Position numbers and translations under genes: made by a program. A DNA stretch of 64,000 bases, from NCBI RefSeq assembly GCF_015352985.1, contig NZ_JACYXF010000005.1, positions 62,001 to 126,000 of the forward strand, given 5' to 3'. Shown piece by piece: positions 27,154 to 35,725 of this stretch (positions are counted from its first letter, which is position 1; the number at the start of each line of letters is the position of its first letter). Below the pieces are notes generated by a model. It was not told the origin of the DNA, ran no database searches, and saw nothing but the letters and a program-made list of their open reading frames with translations. The stretch comes from Noviherbaspirillum malthae (lineage in GTDB: Bacteria; Pseudomonadota; Gammaproteobacteria; Burkholderiales; Burkholderiaceae_D).

Positions 27154-28623
27154 ATGGAGACTTCAGGAGGCGTTATCTTTTCCGCACCTACCAGCTATGC
27201 GCTGCCGTCATGCGATGCATCCGAATCCGGGCTTGAGCACAAGCTCCTGGAGTATCAGGCGATCCTCGACAACGCCTCGCTCGGCATTACCTTCACCCGC
27301 CGCCGCACTTTCCTGCACTGCAACCAGCGCTTCTCGGAAATGTTCGGCTGGGAGAGCAATGAACTCGTCGGCCAGCCTGCCAACCTGACCTATCCTTCAC
27401 AGGCGGCCTACGACCGCTGGCTGCGCATGGCCGCGCCGGTGCTGCGTTCCGGCCGCCGCCTCGATACCGAGGTGCAGATGGCCAGGCGCGACGGCTCCAT
27501 CTTCTGGTGCCGCATGCTGGGCCGGCTGATCGACCCCCGCGATGCCAGCAAGGGCGCCATCTTCATCACCGAGGACATCACCGAACGCAAGGAAGCGGCC
27601 GAAGCGCAGCACCAGCTGCTGCTGGAATACCAGGCCATGCTCGACAACGCGTCGCTGGGCGTGACCTTCACCCGCAAGCGCCGCTTCCTGCATTGCAACC
27701 GGCGCTTTTCGGAGATGTTCGGCTGGACCAGCGAGGAGCTGATGGACCAGCCCACCCATGTCCTGTATTCCTCGCCCGAGGCCTATGAAGAACTGGTGCA
27801 GACGGCGCGCCCCATCCTGGCCAGCGGCCGGCGGCTGGACCTGGAAGTGCAGATGAAGCGGCGTGACGGCACATTGTTCTGGTGCCGCGTGCTGGCCAAG
27901 TCGATCGACTCGTCCGACCCGGGCAAGGGCGCGATCTACCTGACCGAAGACATCACCGAGCGCCGCGGCGCGCAGGAAGCGCTCAGGCGCGCCCACGACG
28001 AACTGGAGCTGCGGGTGCAGGAGCGCACCGCCGAACTGGCGCGCGCCAACGAGATGCTGCAGGCCGAAATCAAGGAGCGGCAGCTGGCCGAGGAGCGCAT
28101 CCGCTATCTCGCCCATCATGACGCGCTGACCGGCCTGCCCAACCGCCGGCTGCTGCAGGACCGGCTGGGACAGGCGCTGGAGATGGCGCGCCGCCAGCGG
28201 CATCTGGTGGCGGTGCAGTATGTCGACCTCGACTGCTTCAAGCCGATCAACGACCGCCTCGGCCATCATGTCGGCGACCTGCTGCTGCAGGCGGTGGCGG
28301 CCCGGCTGCGCGGCCTGCTGCGCGCGGTCGATACCGTGGCGCGGGTCGGCGGCGACGAGTTCGTCATCGTCCTGCCGGAAATGCATGAGGAAGACGCCGC
28401 CGCCGAGACCGCGCAGAAGGTGCTGGCGGCGCTGTCGCAGCCCTACGATATCGACGGCCACCGGATGGTGGTCACGCCGAGCATCGGCGTGAGCCTCTAC
28501 CCGCGCGACGCGCACACCGCCGAACGGCTGCTGACCGCGGCCGACTGCGCGATGTATTACGCAAAAGGGCAAGGCAGGGGAAACTGGCAGATTTTCAGGG
28601 AAGGCATGCGGGTGCCGGGCTGA
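27154..28623 (+). CDS. PAS-PAS-GGDEF diguanylate cyclase with duplicated PAS domains
   Basis: The frame is open from a TTG at 27082; I chose the ATG at 27154 (489 residues), though neither start has a strong ribosome site. Two PAS-PAC domains follow each other and are nearly alike (LEYQAILDNASLGITFTRRR versus LEYQAMLDNASLGVTFTRKR), indicating a recent internal duplication. A coiled-coil (about 290-325, ELELRVQERTAELARANEML) leads into a GGDEF domain with an intact GGDEF motif and an RAVD inhibitory site five residues before it. The protein is cytosolic, makes cyclic-di-GMP, and probably binds a ligand in its PAS domains. Confidence 0.9.
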   Translation: METSGGVIFSAPTSYALPSCDASESGLEHKLLEYQAILDNASLGITFTRRRTFLHCNQRFSEMFGWESNELVGQPANLTYPSQAAYDRWLRMAAPVLRSGRRLDTEVQMARRDGSIFWCRMLGRLIDPRDASKGAIFITEDITERKEAAEAQHQLLLEYQAMLDNASLGVTFTRKRRFLHCNRRFSEMFGWTSEELMDQPTHVLYSSPEAYEELVQTARPILASGRRLDLEVQMKRRDGTLFWCRVLAKSIDSSDPGKGAIYLTEDITERRGAQEALRRAHDELELRVQERTAELARANEMLQAEIKERQLAEERIRYLAHHDALTGLPNRRLLQDRLGQALEMARRQRHLVAVQYVDLDCFKPINDRLGHHVGDLLLQAVAARLRGLLRAVDTVARVGGDEFVIVLPEMHEEDAAAETAQKVLAALSQPYDIDGHRMVVTPSIGVSLYPRDAHTAERLLTAADCAMYYAKGQGRGNWQIFREGMRVPG

Positions 28624-28689
28624 GGCGGACGGTGCCGCATCAGCCCGTGCTTGCGGCGGAAATTTCAGGAGGGGTTGCTAACGGCCCGC

Positions 28690-28968
28690 TCAGGCGCCGC
28701 GGCCCGGGCTGCGCTTTTGAACATCCTCCGGCGTCGGGATGGCAATCGGGTCGCTCGCCGGGAAGGTCATGTCCACCGCATCGTCAAGCTGCTCCTCCTC
28801 CTTTTCCTTCTGGTCGGCAGAATGGATCTTGCGCTCCTTCACATCGCGCGACGTCGCATCCTGGGCAGAGACATCCTTCGGCGTCACCGACTTGGAATTG
28901 TCGCCTTTAGATGAGGCCGGCTGCTTCTTGTCTTCGTCTTCGGCGGAAGTTCTCTTCGAATTCGACAT
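28690..28968 (-). CDS. Small hydrophilic protein with a FPASDP motif
   Basis: This 92-residue protein is almost entirely charged (Lys, Glu, Asp, Ser) and is predicted disordered. Near its end it carries DDAVDMTFPASDPIAIPTPE, a motif seen at the end of many small uncharacterised proteobacterial proteins. It has a GGAG site before the ATG. Its role is unknown; a stress-related part is plausible for such proteins but not shown here. It is separated by 98 bases from the downstream end of the AI-2E family gene on the same strand. Confidence 0.68.
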   Translation of the reverse strand: MSNSKRTSAEDEDKKQPASSKGDNSKSVTPKDVSAQDATSRDVKERKIHSADQKEKEEEQLDDAVDMTFPASDPIAIPTPEDVQKRSPGRGA

Positions 28969-29066
28969 TGCATTTCTCCAGTTAAATTCGGATCGCGGAC
29001 ATCATCGTCGATGCCCGTATCCATGCGATGCCGGGAGATGTCGAAAGTTTCCTTTTTGTTGCTGCC

Positions 29067-30080
29067 TCAAACCAGATCGTGGTCCGCCAGTTCCTTCTTG
29101 ACGTAGGCATAGAACACCGGCGCGGCAATGACGCCGGGCAAGCCGAATACCGCTTCCATCGCCAGCATCGCGACCAGCAGTTCCCAGGCGCGCGCATTGA
29201 TGTGGGCGCCGATGATTCTTGCATTGAGGAAGTATTCGAGCTTGTGCACGACGATGAGGAAAACCAGCGATGCAAGCGCCACGCCGAGCGAATGCGACAG
29301 GCTGACCACCACGATGACGGTATTGGAGATCAGGTTGCCGACCACCGGCAGCAGGCCGGCGACGAAGGTGATGGCGATCATGCTCTTGGTCAGCGGCAGG
29401 CGAACGCCGGCCAGCGGCAGCACCACGGCCAGATAGAGGCCGGTGAAGATGGCATTGATGCCGGCGATGCGCACCTGCGCGAACACGATCTGGCGGAAGG
29501 CGTCCTGCAGGTTGACCACGCGCGTCTGCAGGGCTGCGGCCAGCGGCTTGTTGTTGTCCGGTACGGTGGCGTCGTACAGCGCCGCCAGTGCACCGATCAC
29601 CATGCCGATCAGCAGGTGCGCGATGGTGCGCCCCGCCTGCTGGCCGATGGTTTGCGCCTGCGACGCATGGTCGCGCAGCCAGGCGGTGATGATGGCGCGG
29701 ATGCCTTCGGCGCTGGCCGGCACATGCTCCTTGAGCCAGGGCGGCATCTGCGCGCGGGACTCCTCGATGATGTCGGCCATCTTTTTCAGGAGAGTGCTGA
29801 TGCTGCCCGCATCGCTCTGGAAGAAGGTCACGGCGCCCCAGATGCCGAGCGAGAGCAGCAGCACGATCAGCGATCCGAGAAGGATGGCGGCCACCATGCG
29901 CGCGCGGTGGTCGCTGATATTGCGCGCCAGCGGCGGCGCCAGCACATGCACCAGCGAATACACCAGCAGCCCCGAGAACAGCGCGGCCAGCAAGCCCTTG
30001 TACAGCACGATCAGAAGCGCGGCGGCGGCCAGCAGGTAGGAGGCAATGATGGTTAAATGGGTCTTGTTTTGAAATGCCAT
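29067..30080 (-). CDS. AI-2E family (PerM-like) membrane transporter
   Basis: The 337-residue protein has about seven to eight hydrophobic helices (LTIIASYLLAAAALLIVL, MVAAILLGSLIVLLLSLGIW and others). A long amphipathic region lies between helices 3 and 4 (about 95-150), as in the AI-2E exporter family (TqsA, YdiK, PerM). Late motifs such as LPVVGNLISNTVIVV and IIGAHINARAWELLVAML are typical. Family members export autoinducer-2 or act as sodium/proton antiporters; which applies here cannot be told. It stands alone, divergent from the Old Yellow Enzyme gene. Confidence 0.85.
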   Translation of the reverse strand: MAFQNKTHLTIIASYLLAAAALLIVLYKGLLAALFSGLLVYSLVHVLAPPLARNISDHRARMVAAILLGSLIVLLLSLGIWGAVTFFQSDAGSISTLLKKMADIIEESRAQMPPWLKEHVPASAEGIRAIITAWLRDHASQAQTIGQQAGRTIAHLLIGMVIGALAALYDATVPDNNKPLAAALQTRVVNLQDAFRQIVFAQVRIAGINAIFTGLYLAVVLPLAGVRLPLTKSMIAITFVAGLLPVVGNLISNTVIVVVSLSHSLGVALASLVFLIVVHKLEYFLNARIIGAHINARAWELLVAMLAMEAVFGLPGVIAAPVFYAYVKKELADHDLV

Positions 30081-30198
30081 GAGCTTGTCCGGACTGCGCG
30101 ATCGATAAGAAAAAGACGCCGACGAACACCCTGCGAACCATGCCTTCCGGAATCAGGCTGCGACGAACCCCGATTTTCCCCGAAACAGGACGCCATCG

Positions 30199-31305
30199 AT
30201 GAGCACACTTTTTTCTCCCATCGCGCTGGGATCATTGACGTTGAAGAACCGCATTGTAATCGCACCGATGTGCCAGTACTCCGCCGAAGAAGGCGAAGCC
30301 ACCGCTTGGCACATGATGCACTTGGGCCACCTTGCACTGTCGGGCGCCGGCCTGATGATTCTCGAAGCCACCGCGGTGGAACCCGAGGGACGCATCTCGG
30401 CCCAGGACCTGGGCCTGTGGTCGGACCGCACCGAAACCGCGCTGGCCCAGGTGCTGCAGGCGGTGCGCAAGCATTCGCCCATCCGCATCGGCATCCAGCT
30501 CAGCCATGCCGGACGCAAGGCCTCGGTGCATGTGCCCTGGCAGGGCGGCCACTCGATACCGGCGGCCGAGGGCGGCTGGCGCACCTGCGCGCCCTCGCCG
30601 CTGCCGCATGCCGAACAGGACGACACGCCGCAGGAACTGGATGCCGCCGGCCTCAAGCGCATTCGCGACGGTTTCGTCTCGGCGGCGCAGCGCGCGGCGC
30701 GCCTGGGCATCGATGCGGTGGAAGTGCATGCGGCGCACGGCTACCTGCTGCACCAGTTCCTGTCGCCGCTGTCAAACCGGCGCAATGACGCCTACGGCGG
30801 TTCGCTCGAGAACCGCATGCGCTTTCCGCTGGAAGTCTTCGATGCCGTCAGGGCCGCCTTTCCCGCCGACAGGCCGGTCGGCATACGCGTGTCGGCCACC
30901 GACTGGGTGGAGGGAGGCTGGGATCTCGAGCAGACGGTGGCCTTCGCGCACGAAGTGAAGAAGCGCGGCGCGGCCTTCATCGACGTGTCGAGCGGCGGCG
31001 TGTCGCCGCACCAGAAGATCGCGCTCGGGCCCGGCTACCAGGTGCACTTCGCCGAACGCATCAAGGCGGAAACCGGCATTCCGACCATCGCCGTCGGCCT
31101 GATCACGGAAGCGGAACAGGCGGAAGAGATTCTCGCCTCCGGCCGCGCCGACATGGTGGCGCTGGCGCGCGCGATGCTGTACGACCCGCGCTGGCCCTGG
31201 CATGCGGCGGCGAAGCTGGGCGCGCAGGTCGATGCGCCGCCGCAGTACTGGCGCTCGCAGCCGAGGGAGTTCAAGGACTTGTTCGCCGGGGCGAAGCTGG
31301 GCTGA
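30199..31305 (+). CDS. Old Yellow Enzyme-family NADH:flavin oxidoreductase (YqjM/XenA-like)
   Basis: The 368-residue FMN enzyme matches the YqjM/XenA branch: the Cys of APMCQYSA that tunes the flavin, the HLGHLALSGAGLMILEATAV segment, the substrate-binding His pair in VEVHAAHGYLLHQF, the YGGSLENRMRFPLEV signature, and the C-terminal ALARAMLYDPRWPWHAA. These cytosolic reductases reduce alpha,beta-unsaturated carbonyls, nitro esters and quinones using NAD(P)H. The divergent AI-2E exporter shares the 118-base promoter region. No regulator is adjacent. Confidence 0.92.
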   Translation: MSTLFSPIALGSLTLKNRIVIAPMCQYSAEEGEATAWHMMHLGHLALSGAGLMILEATAVEPEGRISAQDLGLWSDRTETALAQVLQAVRKHSPIRIGIQLSHAGRKASVHVPWQGGHSIPAAEGGWRTCAPSPLPHAEQDDTPQELDAAGLKRIRDGFVSAAQRAARLGIDAVEVHAAHGYLLHQFLSPLSNRRNDAYGGSLENRMRFPLEVFDAVRAAFPADRPVGIRVSATDWVEGGWDLEQTVAFAHEVKKRGAAFIDVSSGGVSPHQKIALGPGYQVHFAERIKAETGIPTIAVGLITEAEQAEEILASGRADMVALARAMLYDPRWPWHAAAKLGAQVDAPPQYWRSQPREFKDLFAGAKLG

Positions 31306-31361
31306 CTTGCGGGGGAGCGGGCCGGCGCCGGGCGCCCTGTCCGCTGCGCCGATACCGGCTG

Positions 31362-32168
31362 CTATTTGTCGAGTTCCACCGCGACGCAGGCCAGCCTGCC
31401 CGGGTGCTGCGCCGCATCCGCATCCTCCCGGCTCTCGTGCTGGGTCAGCAGGTAACGTTCCCGGCTCAGCGGATCGGTGTTGGCATACACGTTCACATAC
31501 AGCCGCGCCTGCTGCGGCACGTTTTCCAGGTAGCGCAGCCCGGTCTCGGACAGGCGGCCGTCGATCGTAAACACCGTCACCACGTCATCGTCGCCGATGT
31601 AGCCGTGCACCTTGTAGACCGGGTGGCGTGCGCGGGTGGTGATGATTTCCACCGGCTGCTTGGTCGTGATCAGGCGCACCGGCTTGCTGAAGTCCAGCGG
31701 CGGCGGCATCTGGGTGGGCGGGATTTGCGTCGGCTGCAGCTGTGCCTGCTCCTGCACGGCGGCTGCGCTGCCGGCGGCTTCAGCAGTGGTGGTGCCCGCG
31801 GTGTAAGCGGCGTCAGGGGCAGCCTGGGCTTCCCGCGCTGGACGCGCGGTATAGCGCGGCGCGTCGAAGTTTCTGCCGGGCGCGGGCGAAGGTGAAGGTG
31901 ACAACGGCGGCGAAGGAGCCACCGTCGCTTCATCCGGAAAAGGCCTCGCCGTCAAGCGGGGTTCACGGCGGATGGTGACTTCGTCTTCCCTCGGCCTGGA
32001 GGGCATCGGAGGCTTGTCGAATGTGCGCCGCGGCACGTTGAATGTCATTTCATAGTTGTACAGCTGCTCGTCGGTCATGTCGGGATAAGGTGCCGGATGG
32101 CCGCCGTCGATGGTGCGATAGTTGACTTCCGGTTCGCGCTTTCCCATGAGGGTGCCAAGTATGCCCAC
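31362..32168 (-). CDS. Proline-rich protein of unknown function
   Basis: The start is a GTG at 32168, preceded by AAGGAG at ideal spacing, which gives 268 residues. I do not recognise the family. An N-terminal segment (about 1-70) is polar with the element MTDEQLYNYEMTFNVPRRTF. The middle (about 80-160) is Pro/Ala-rich and probably disordered. The C-terminal 100 residues form a folded domain (LITTKQPVEIITTRARHPVY, VVTVFTIDGRLSETGLRYLE, ARLYVNVYANTDPLSRERYL). There is no signal peptide. Upstream the gap to the LysR stop (32169-32399) contains no gene that I can see. Confidence 0.65.
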   Translation of the reverse strand: MGILGTLMGKREPEVNYRTIDGGHPAPYPDMTDEQLYNYEMTFNVPRRTFDKPPMPSRPREDEVTIRREPRLTARPFPDEATVAPSPPLSPSPSPAPGRNFDAPRYTARPAREAQAAPDAAYTAGTTTAEAAGSAAAVQEQAQLQPTQIPPTQMPPPLDFSKPVRLITTKQPVEIITTRARHPVYKVHGYIGDDDVVTVFTIDGRLSETGLRYLENVPQQARLYVNVYANTDPLSRERYLLTQHESREDADAAQHPGRLACVAVELDK

Positions 32169-32399
32169 GTCAATCTCCTTACAGGTTCCCAGTTTCCACA
32201 TGCGCCAATGCCGATCATGCCGCCATCGCAGCGATGCATGTCAATGTCATTGGCTTGCTGGATTTCGACCCGATGCGTAACCTCAGGTTCGTTTCTCAAA
32301 AACCTTTTTCCTGTCGATATGTATCGATTTGTTGCAGCGCAGTAAAAAGCGGCGGCAAATGCAAGCGGCGGCAACAGCCGTTGCGTATTCGAAAGAGTG

Positions 32400-33311
32400 C
32401 TAAACCTTTTCCACTGCGAACTTTTCCACCAGGTAATCAATGAAGACCCTGACTTTCGGCGACAGAAAAGGATTCGGCAGATAGGCCGCATACAGCGTAT
32501 CGCCGAATTGCCCCTGGGCTTCCACCTCCGGCAGAACCTGCAGCAGCCTTCCTTCGTTCAGGTCGGCTGCCACCGAAAACGACGGCAGCAGCGCAATGCC
32601 CTGATCCTGCAGCGCCAGCTGCCGCAGCGACTGGGTGCTGTTGACCACGACAGGGCCGCTGACCCTGACGCTGAGCCTGTCCCCGGCGGCATCGGTGAAA
32701 TGCCAGGTGTCCTGGGTGCGCAGCCGGCCGTAGATCAGGCAGCGATGCTGCTGCAGGTCGGCGGGAGACCGGGGCTTGCCGTTCGCGCCGAGATAGGCGG
32801 GCGACGCGCACAGCAGATAGCGCACCGCCGCCAGCGGCCTGGCCATCAGGTTGGGCTTGAGATCGTTGGCGATGCGGATCACCAGGTCGATGCCGTTTTC
32901 CGCGACATCGACATACTGGTTACTCAAGTCGAGAGAAATTCTTACATCGGGATAGCGCAGCTGGAATTCGGGAAGCAGCGGAACGATGTGGTCGTTACCG
33001 AACGCCACCGGCGCGGCGACATGCAGCAGTCCGAGCGGCTCATTCTGGAAGCCGCTCACCACGCCATCGATTGATTTCGCCTCCAGCAAAATGTTGTAGG
33101 CGTGGTCAAAGATGGCGCGTCCCACTTCGGTCGGGCTCACGCCATGGGTGGTCCTGTTCAGGAGGCGCGCACCGATGTTCTTCTCCAGCCGCTTGATCTG
33201 CTTGCTGATAGCCGAGCCCGGCATGCCGAGGCTCTCCCCCACTGCGGCGAAGGACCGCAGTTCAACGACGCGCACAAAGACCATCAGATCGTCGAGAGAG
33301 TTTGTCGCCAT
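32400..33311 (-). CDS. LysR-family regulator of the M29-like/AzlCD operon (predicted)
   Basis: The 303-residue protein has the N-terminal winged helix (ELRSFAAVGESLGMPGSAIS, about 18-37) and the two-lobe effector domain of LysR regulators (AYLGANGKPRSPADLQQHR marks the CrgA-like branch). It starts at the ATG at 33311 and is transcribed away from the operon that begins at 33455. The 143-base intergenic region contains a perfect LysR-type dyad. Regulation of the operon in response to a small molecule is inferred from this layout. Confidence 0.9.
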   Translation of the reverse strand: MATNSLDDLMVFVRVVELRSFAAVGESLGMPGSAISKQIKRLEKNIGARLLNRTTHGVSPTEVGRAIFDHAYNILLEAKSIDGVVSGFQNEPLGLLHVAAPVAFGNDHIVPLLPEFQLRYPDVRISLDLSNQYVDVAENGIDLVIRIANDLKPNLMARPLAAVRYLLCASPAYLGANGKPRSPADLQQHRCLIYGRLRTQDTWHFTDAAGDRLSVRVSGPVVVNSTQSLRQLALQDQGIALLPSFSVAADLNEGRLLQVLPEVEAQGQFGDTLYAAYLPNPFLSPKVRVFIDYLVEKFAVEKV

Positions 33312-33389
33312 GTGCGAAGAAGGAAGGACTGTAGTGCCGGAATGGTGGTTACCGGCGAGGCGTGACGATATTAGCATGGGCTCCGTCGA

Positions 33390-33404
33390 TTGCCGAAACG
33401 GCAA
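33390..33404. promoter_or_regulatory. LysR-type box, TTGCCG-AAA-CGGCAA
   Basis: TTGCCG and CGGCAA form a perfect dyad of 15 bases that fits the T-N11-A consensus of LysR recognition sites. It sits 79 bases from the LysR start and 51 bases from the tiny ORF's start, a normal place for an activator site. Confidence 0.6.
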
Positions 33405-33454
33405 GCGACTCCGCCCACGTCAGTGGTCTTTCAATGTCTTCATGGGAGAACATC

Positions 33455-33505
33455 ATGAAACAGCGCAAGAAAAACGCACAGTACCTCGGCACCCTGCTGG
33501 GTTGA
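33455..33505 (+). CDS. Candidate 16-residue peptide gene at the head of the AzlCD operon
   Basis: ATG at 33455 opens a 16-codon frame ending in TGA at 33503-33505, product MKQRKKNAQYLGTLLG. A GGGAGAA Shine-Dalgarno sits 6-7 bases before the ATG. The peptide has a basic N-terminal half and a neutral, leucine-rich end. It lies in the leader of the operon, 105 bases before the M29-like gene, and is followed six bases later by a strong hairpin. It may be a precursor peptide or a regulatory leader peptide; the sequence does not decide. It is too short for family recognition and needs conservation evidence. Confidence 0.4.
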   Translation: MKQRKKNAQYLGTLLG

Positions 33506-33511
33506 TCGAGC

Positions 33512-33550
33512 CCTTCCGGGGAAGGCGGTTCGCCGCCCTTCTCCGGAAGG
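33512..33550 (+). promoter_or_regulatory. Very stable UUCG-capped hairpin after the tiny ORF
   Basis: Bases 33512-33528 pair with 33533-33550 in a 17-bp stem with one G-T pair and one bulged C (33538), closed by a TTCG tetraloop (33529-33532). No T-tract follows, so it is not a standard terminator. It lies between the tiny ORF and the M29-like gene and could stabilise or separate the upstream mRNA or lower downstream expression. Confidence 0.75.
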
Positions 33551-33610
33551 ACGCGGCAGTCCGCATAGTCCGGACCCAATCTTCACGAAGACCTCTCACC
33601 ACACGAGACC

Positions 33611-34702
33611 ATGAGCGAGATCAAATTGAATCCCGGCCGCCTGCGACAGTTCGGCGACACGAAGGGCCTGCATTTCCGCGTAGTGACCTCGGCCTCCATC
33701 GCATCGCATATCGTCATCGCCGGAGACGATGCCTATGCATCGCGTGAAGTCAACATCATCGGCAGCATGGAAGACTTTCAAGTCCTGCTCGCATCGTCGG
33801 TGATTCCCGAGCGCTCTCATATCCTGGTGATTGCGCCGGACGTATTCTTCCAGTCGCCCCGCCCCGAGCTGCTCGGCCCGCATCGCAAGCTGATGGTCAT
33901 GGCCTGCAATTCCACGCCGACATCGATCGATACGATCGCCTACTTCATCAAGACGATGGAGGAGGACACCGATCCGGAAGACCAGAAGCGCAGAACCGAC
34001 CGCTTCTTCGAGGAAGGCGAGGCGAGCGAGCATTTCCTGTTCCGGAACAGCCAGCACGATACCGAAGCCGTTTTCCGTCATCTGGACGACAGCTATCTGT
34101 GGAATGAACAGACCGGCTACATCGACTGGGGCGAACAGCAGATTGCGCCGGCCGGGGAAATCAGCGTGCTTCCCCTGGACATCCAGCAATTCAATGAAGA
34201 CCTGAGGCTGGATATCAACGGCAGGCTGGCCCTGCAGGGCCAGTGCGTGCTCCACAACGGCACGCCGTCGTACCTGCGCAGCGACCAGCAGCGCATCTTC
34301 GAAGCGCTCGACGCCATTCATGAACATGCGCTGATCGCGGACGTGAACAAGGGACAGATCACCGCGCTGCGGGAAACGCATCCCGGCGCCCTGCCTGCGC
34401 GGAAGATGCTCGAAGCGATGTTCGAAGTCGATTCCCGCTACAGCGTCATCTGGGAAATCGGTTTTGCGGTCAACTGCGGCTTGCAGATACGGCGCGGCAA
34501 CCATGCGATGAATGAAGTCTACGGCGGGCGCAACGGCGCCATGCATTGGGGCCTGGGCCTGACGCCTTATACCCAGTACCACCTCGACATCATTACGCCG
34601 GGAACCGTGATCCACAACCATCGCAATGACATCATCTTCGGAGAAGCGCAGCCCAGGATGCGCCGCGAACGCGAGCTCGGATGCGGTTGCCATGCAGCCT
34701 GA
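33611..34702 (+). CDS. M29/NicX-like metalloenzyme
   Basis: This 363-residue protein resembles the fold of M29 aminopeptidases and 2,5-dihydroxypyridine dioxygenases (NicX) in its C-terminal half. Candidate metal ligands fall in the expected order: Glu183 (APAGEISVLP), Glu282 (WEIGFAVNCG), His312 (MHWG), His324 and Asp326 (YHLD). The first half (about 20-140) is a Rossmann-like region, as in that family. Overall similarity is low, so the activity (peptide cleavage, ring opening or another metal reaction) is open. It ends with a CGC motif (residues 358-360). It overlaps azlC by 11 bases and so is made with the exporter. Confidence 0.55.
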   Translation: MSEIKLNPGRLRQFGDTKGLHFRVVTSASIASHIVIAGDDAYASREVNIIGSMEDFQVLLASSVIPERSHILVIAPDVFFQSPRPELLGPHRKLMVMACNSTPTSIDTIAYFIKTMEEDTDPEDQKRRTDRFFEEGEASEHFLFRNSQHDTEAVFRHLDDSYLWNEQTGYIDWGEQQIAPAGEISVLPLDIQQFNEDLRLDINGRLALQGQCVLHNGTPSYLRSDQQRIFEALDAIHEHALIADVNKGQITALRETHPGALPARKMLEAMFEVDSRYSVIWEIGFAVNCGLQIRRGNHAMNEVYGGRNGAMHWGLGLTPYTQYHLDIITPGTVIHNHRNDIIFGEAQPRMRRERELGCGCHAA

Positions 34703-35432
34703 GACTATCAACCGCAAGCTGCTGATGCAGGCCGCGGCGGTGGCGCTGGGCCTGTTCCCGATCGGCGTGCTGTTCGGCGTGGTCGCCCAGCAGAATCACT
34801 GGAGCTGGAGCGACGTGCTGCTGCTGAGCATGTTCGGTTTCTCGGCCAGCGGACAGTTCTTCTACCTGAAACTGGCCAACGAGCAGGCCAGCCTGCTGTC
34901 GATGTTCTTCGTGATCCTGATGCTCAATATCCGCTACGTGCCGATGTCGCTCGCCGCATGGAATGCGGCCGACAACGGCAGGCGGCTGCTGCGCCTGGTG
35001 CTGTCGCATTTCATCAGCGACGAATCGTTCGCCATCGAGCCCCGTTACGGCCGCCTGGAACTGCGGGCCACGGTGAGGGCTATCATCTATGCCAGCTGGG
35101 TGCTGTCGACGGTATGCGGCGTGGTGGCGGGCCGGCTCATTCCCGCTGCATGGATAGGTTCATTCTCGCAGTACCTGCTGTTTCCGGCCACGGCCATTCT
35201 CGCAATTCTCGCCGTCAAGCGCATCGACGGCGCGATTGCCGGCAACCTGCAGCTTGGACTTGCCGCCAAGCTGGTGCTGATGTCGGCCTGCGCCGCATTT
35301 TCCGCCGCCACGATCCATTTCCTCGGCAAGGATGCGTTCTGGATTCCCGGCATAGTCGGCGTCTGCCTGATCCTCTACCTGTGCCGCTGGGGCGAGGAGA
35401 GAAGCAATGAAAACCATGGAGTCATGCCATGA
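34692..35432 (+). CDS. azlC: AzlC-family exporter, large subunit
   Basis: The 246-residue inner-membrane protein has about five to six helices and the AzlC hallmarks (ALGLFPIGVLFG in the first helix, MFGFSASGQFFYL, LNIRYVPMSLAAW). With AzlD it forms a two-subunit exporter of branched-chain amino acids and analogues (the azaleucine-resistance system). The ATG at 34692 lies inside the last codons of the M29-like gene, an 11-base overlap that implies translational coupling. Its stop overlaps the azlD start (ATGA). Confidence 0.88.
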   Translation: MQPETINRKLLMQAAAVALGLFPIGVLFGVVAQQNHWSWSDVLLLSMFGFSASGQFFYLKLANEQASLLSMFFVILMLNIRYVPMSLAAWNAADNGRRLLRLVLSHFISDESFAIEPRYGRLELRATVRAIIYASWVLSTVCGVVAGRLIPAAWIGSFSQYLLFPATAILAILAVKRIDGAIAGNLQLGLAAKLVLMSACAAFSAATIHFLGKDAFWIPGIVGVCLILYLCRWGEERSNENHGVMP

Positions 35433-35716
35433 TGGAAGGCATTGCCTTGCTGCTGCTGATCAGCCTGATCGTGCGCGTCTTTCCTTCGCTGGTCGGAACG
35501 CGCATCGATATCCCGCCGCGCGCCATCGAGATCATTTCGATCGCGGTATTCATCAACATGTTCGTGTACTGCTTCTTTTCCGAAGCGCTGAAGGAAACGA
35601 TACCCGCGGCGCTGGCTTTCCTGGTGATCATCGCCCTGCTGCGCCAGAACCTGCTGCTGAACATCCTGCTGTCGTCGGCGGCCTTCATCCTTTCCGCACA
35701 TCTTCTGCGCGGCTGA
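35429..35716 (+). CDS. azlD: AzlD-family exporter, small subunit
   Basis: This 95-residue protein has three to four hydrophobic segments (GIALLLLISLIVRVFPSLVG, AIEIISIAVFINMFVYCFF, ALAFLVIIALLRQNLLLNIL), matching AzlD in size and position. It is the partner of AzlC in the amino-acid exporter. Its start overlaps the azlC stop by four bases. The GFA-family gene starts nine bases after its stop and is probably in the same operon. Confidence 0.85.
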   Translation: MMEGIALLLLISLIVRVFPSLVGTRIDIPPRAIEIISIAVFINMFVYCFFSEALKETIPAALAFLVIIALLRQNLLLNILLSSAAFILSAHLLRG

Positions 35717-35725
35717 CCACACTTC

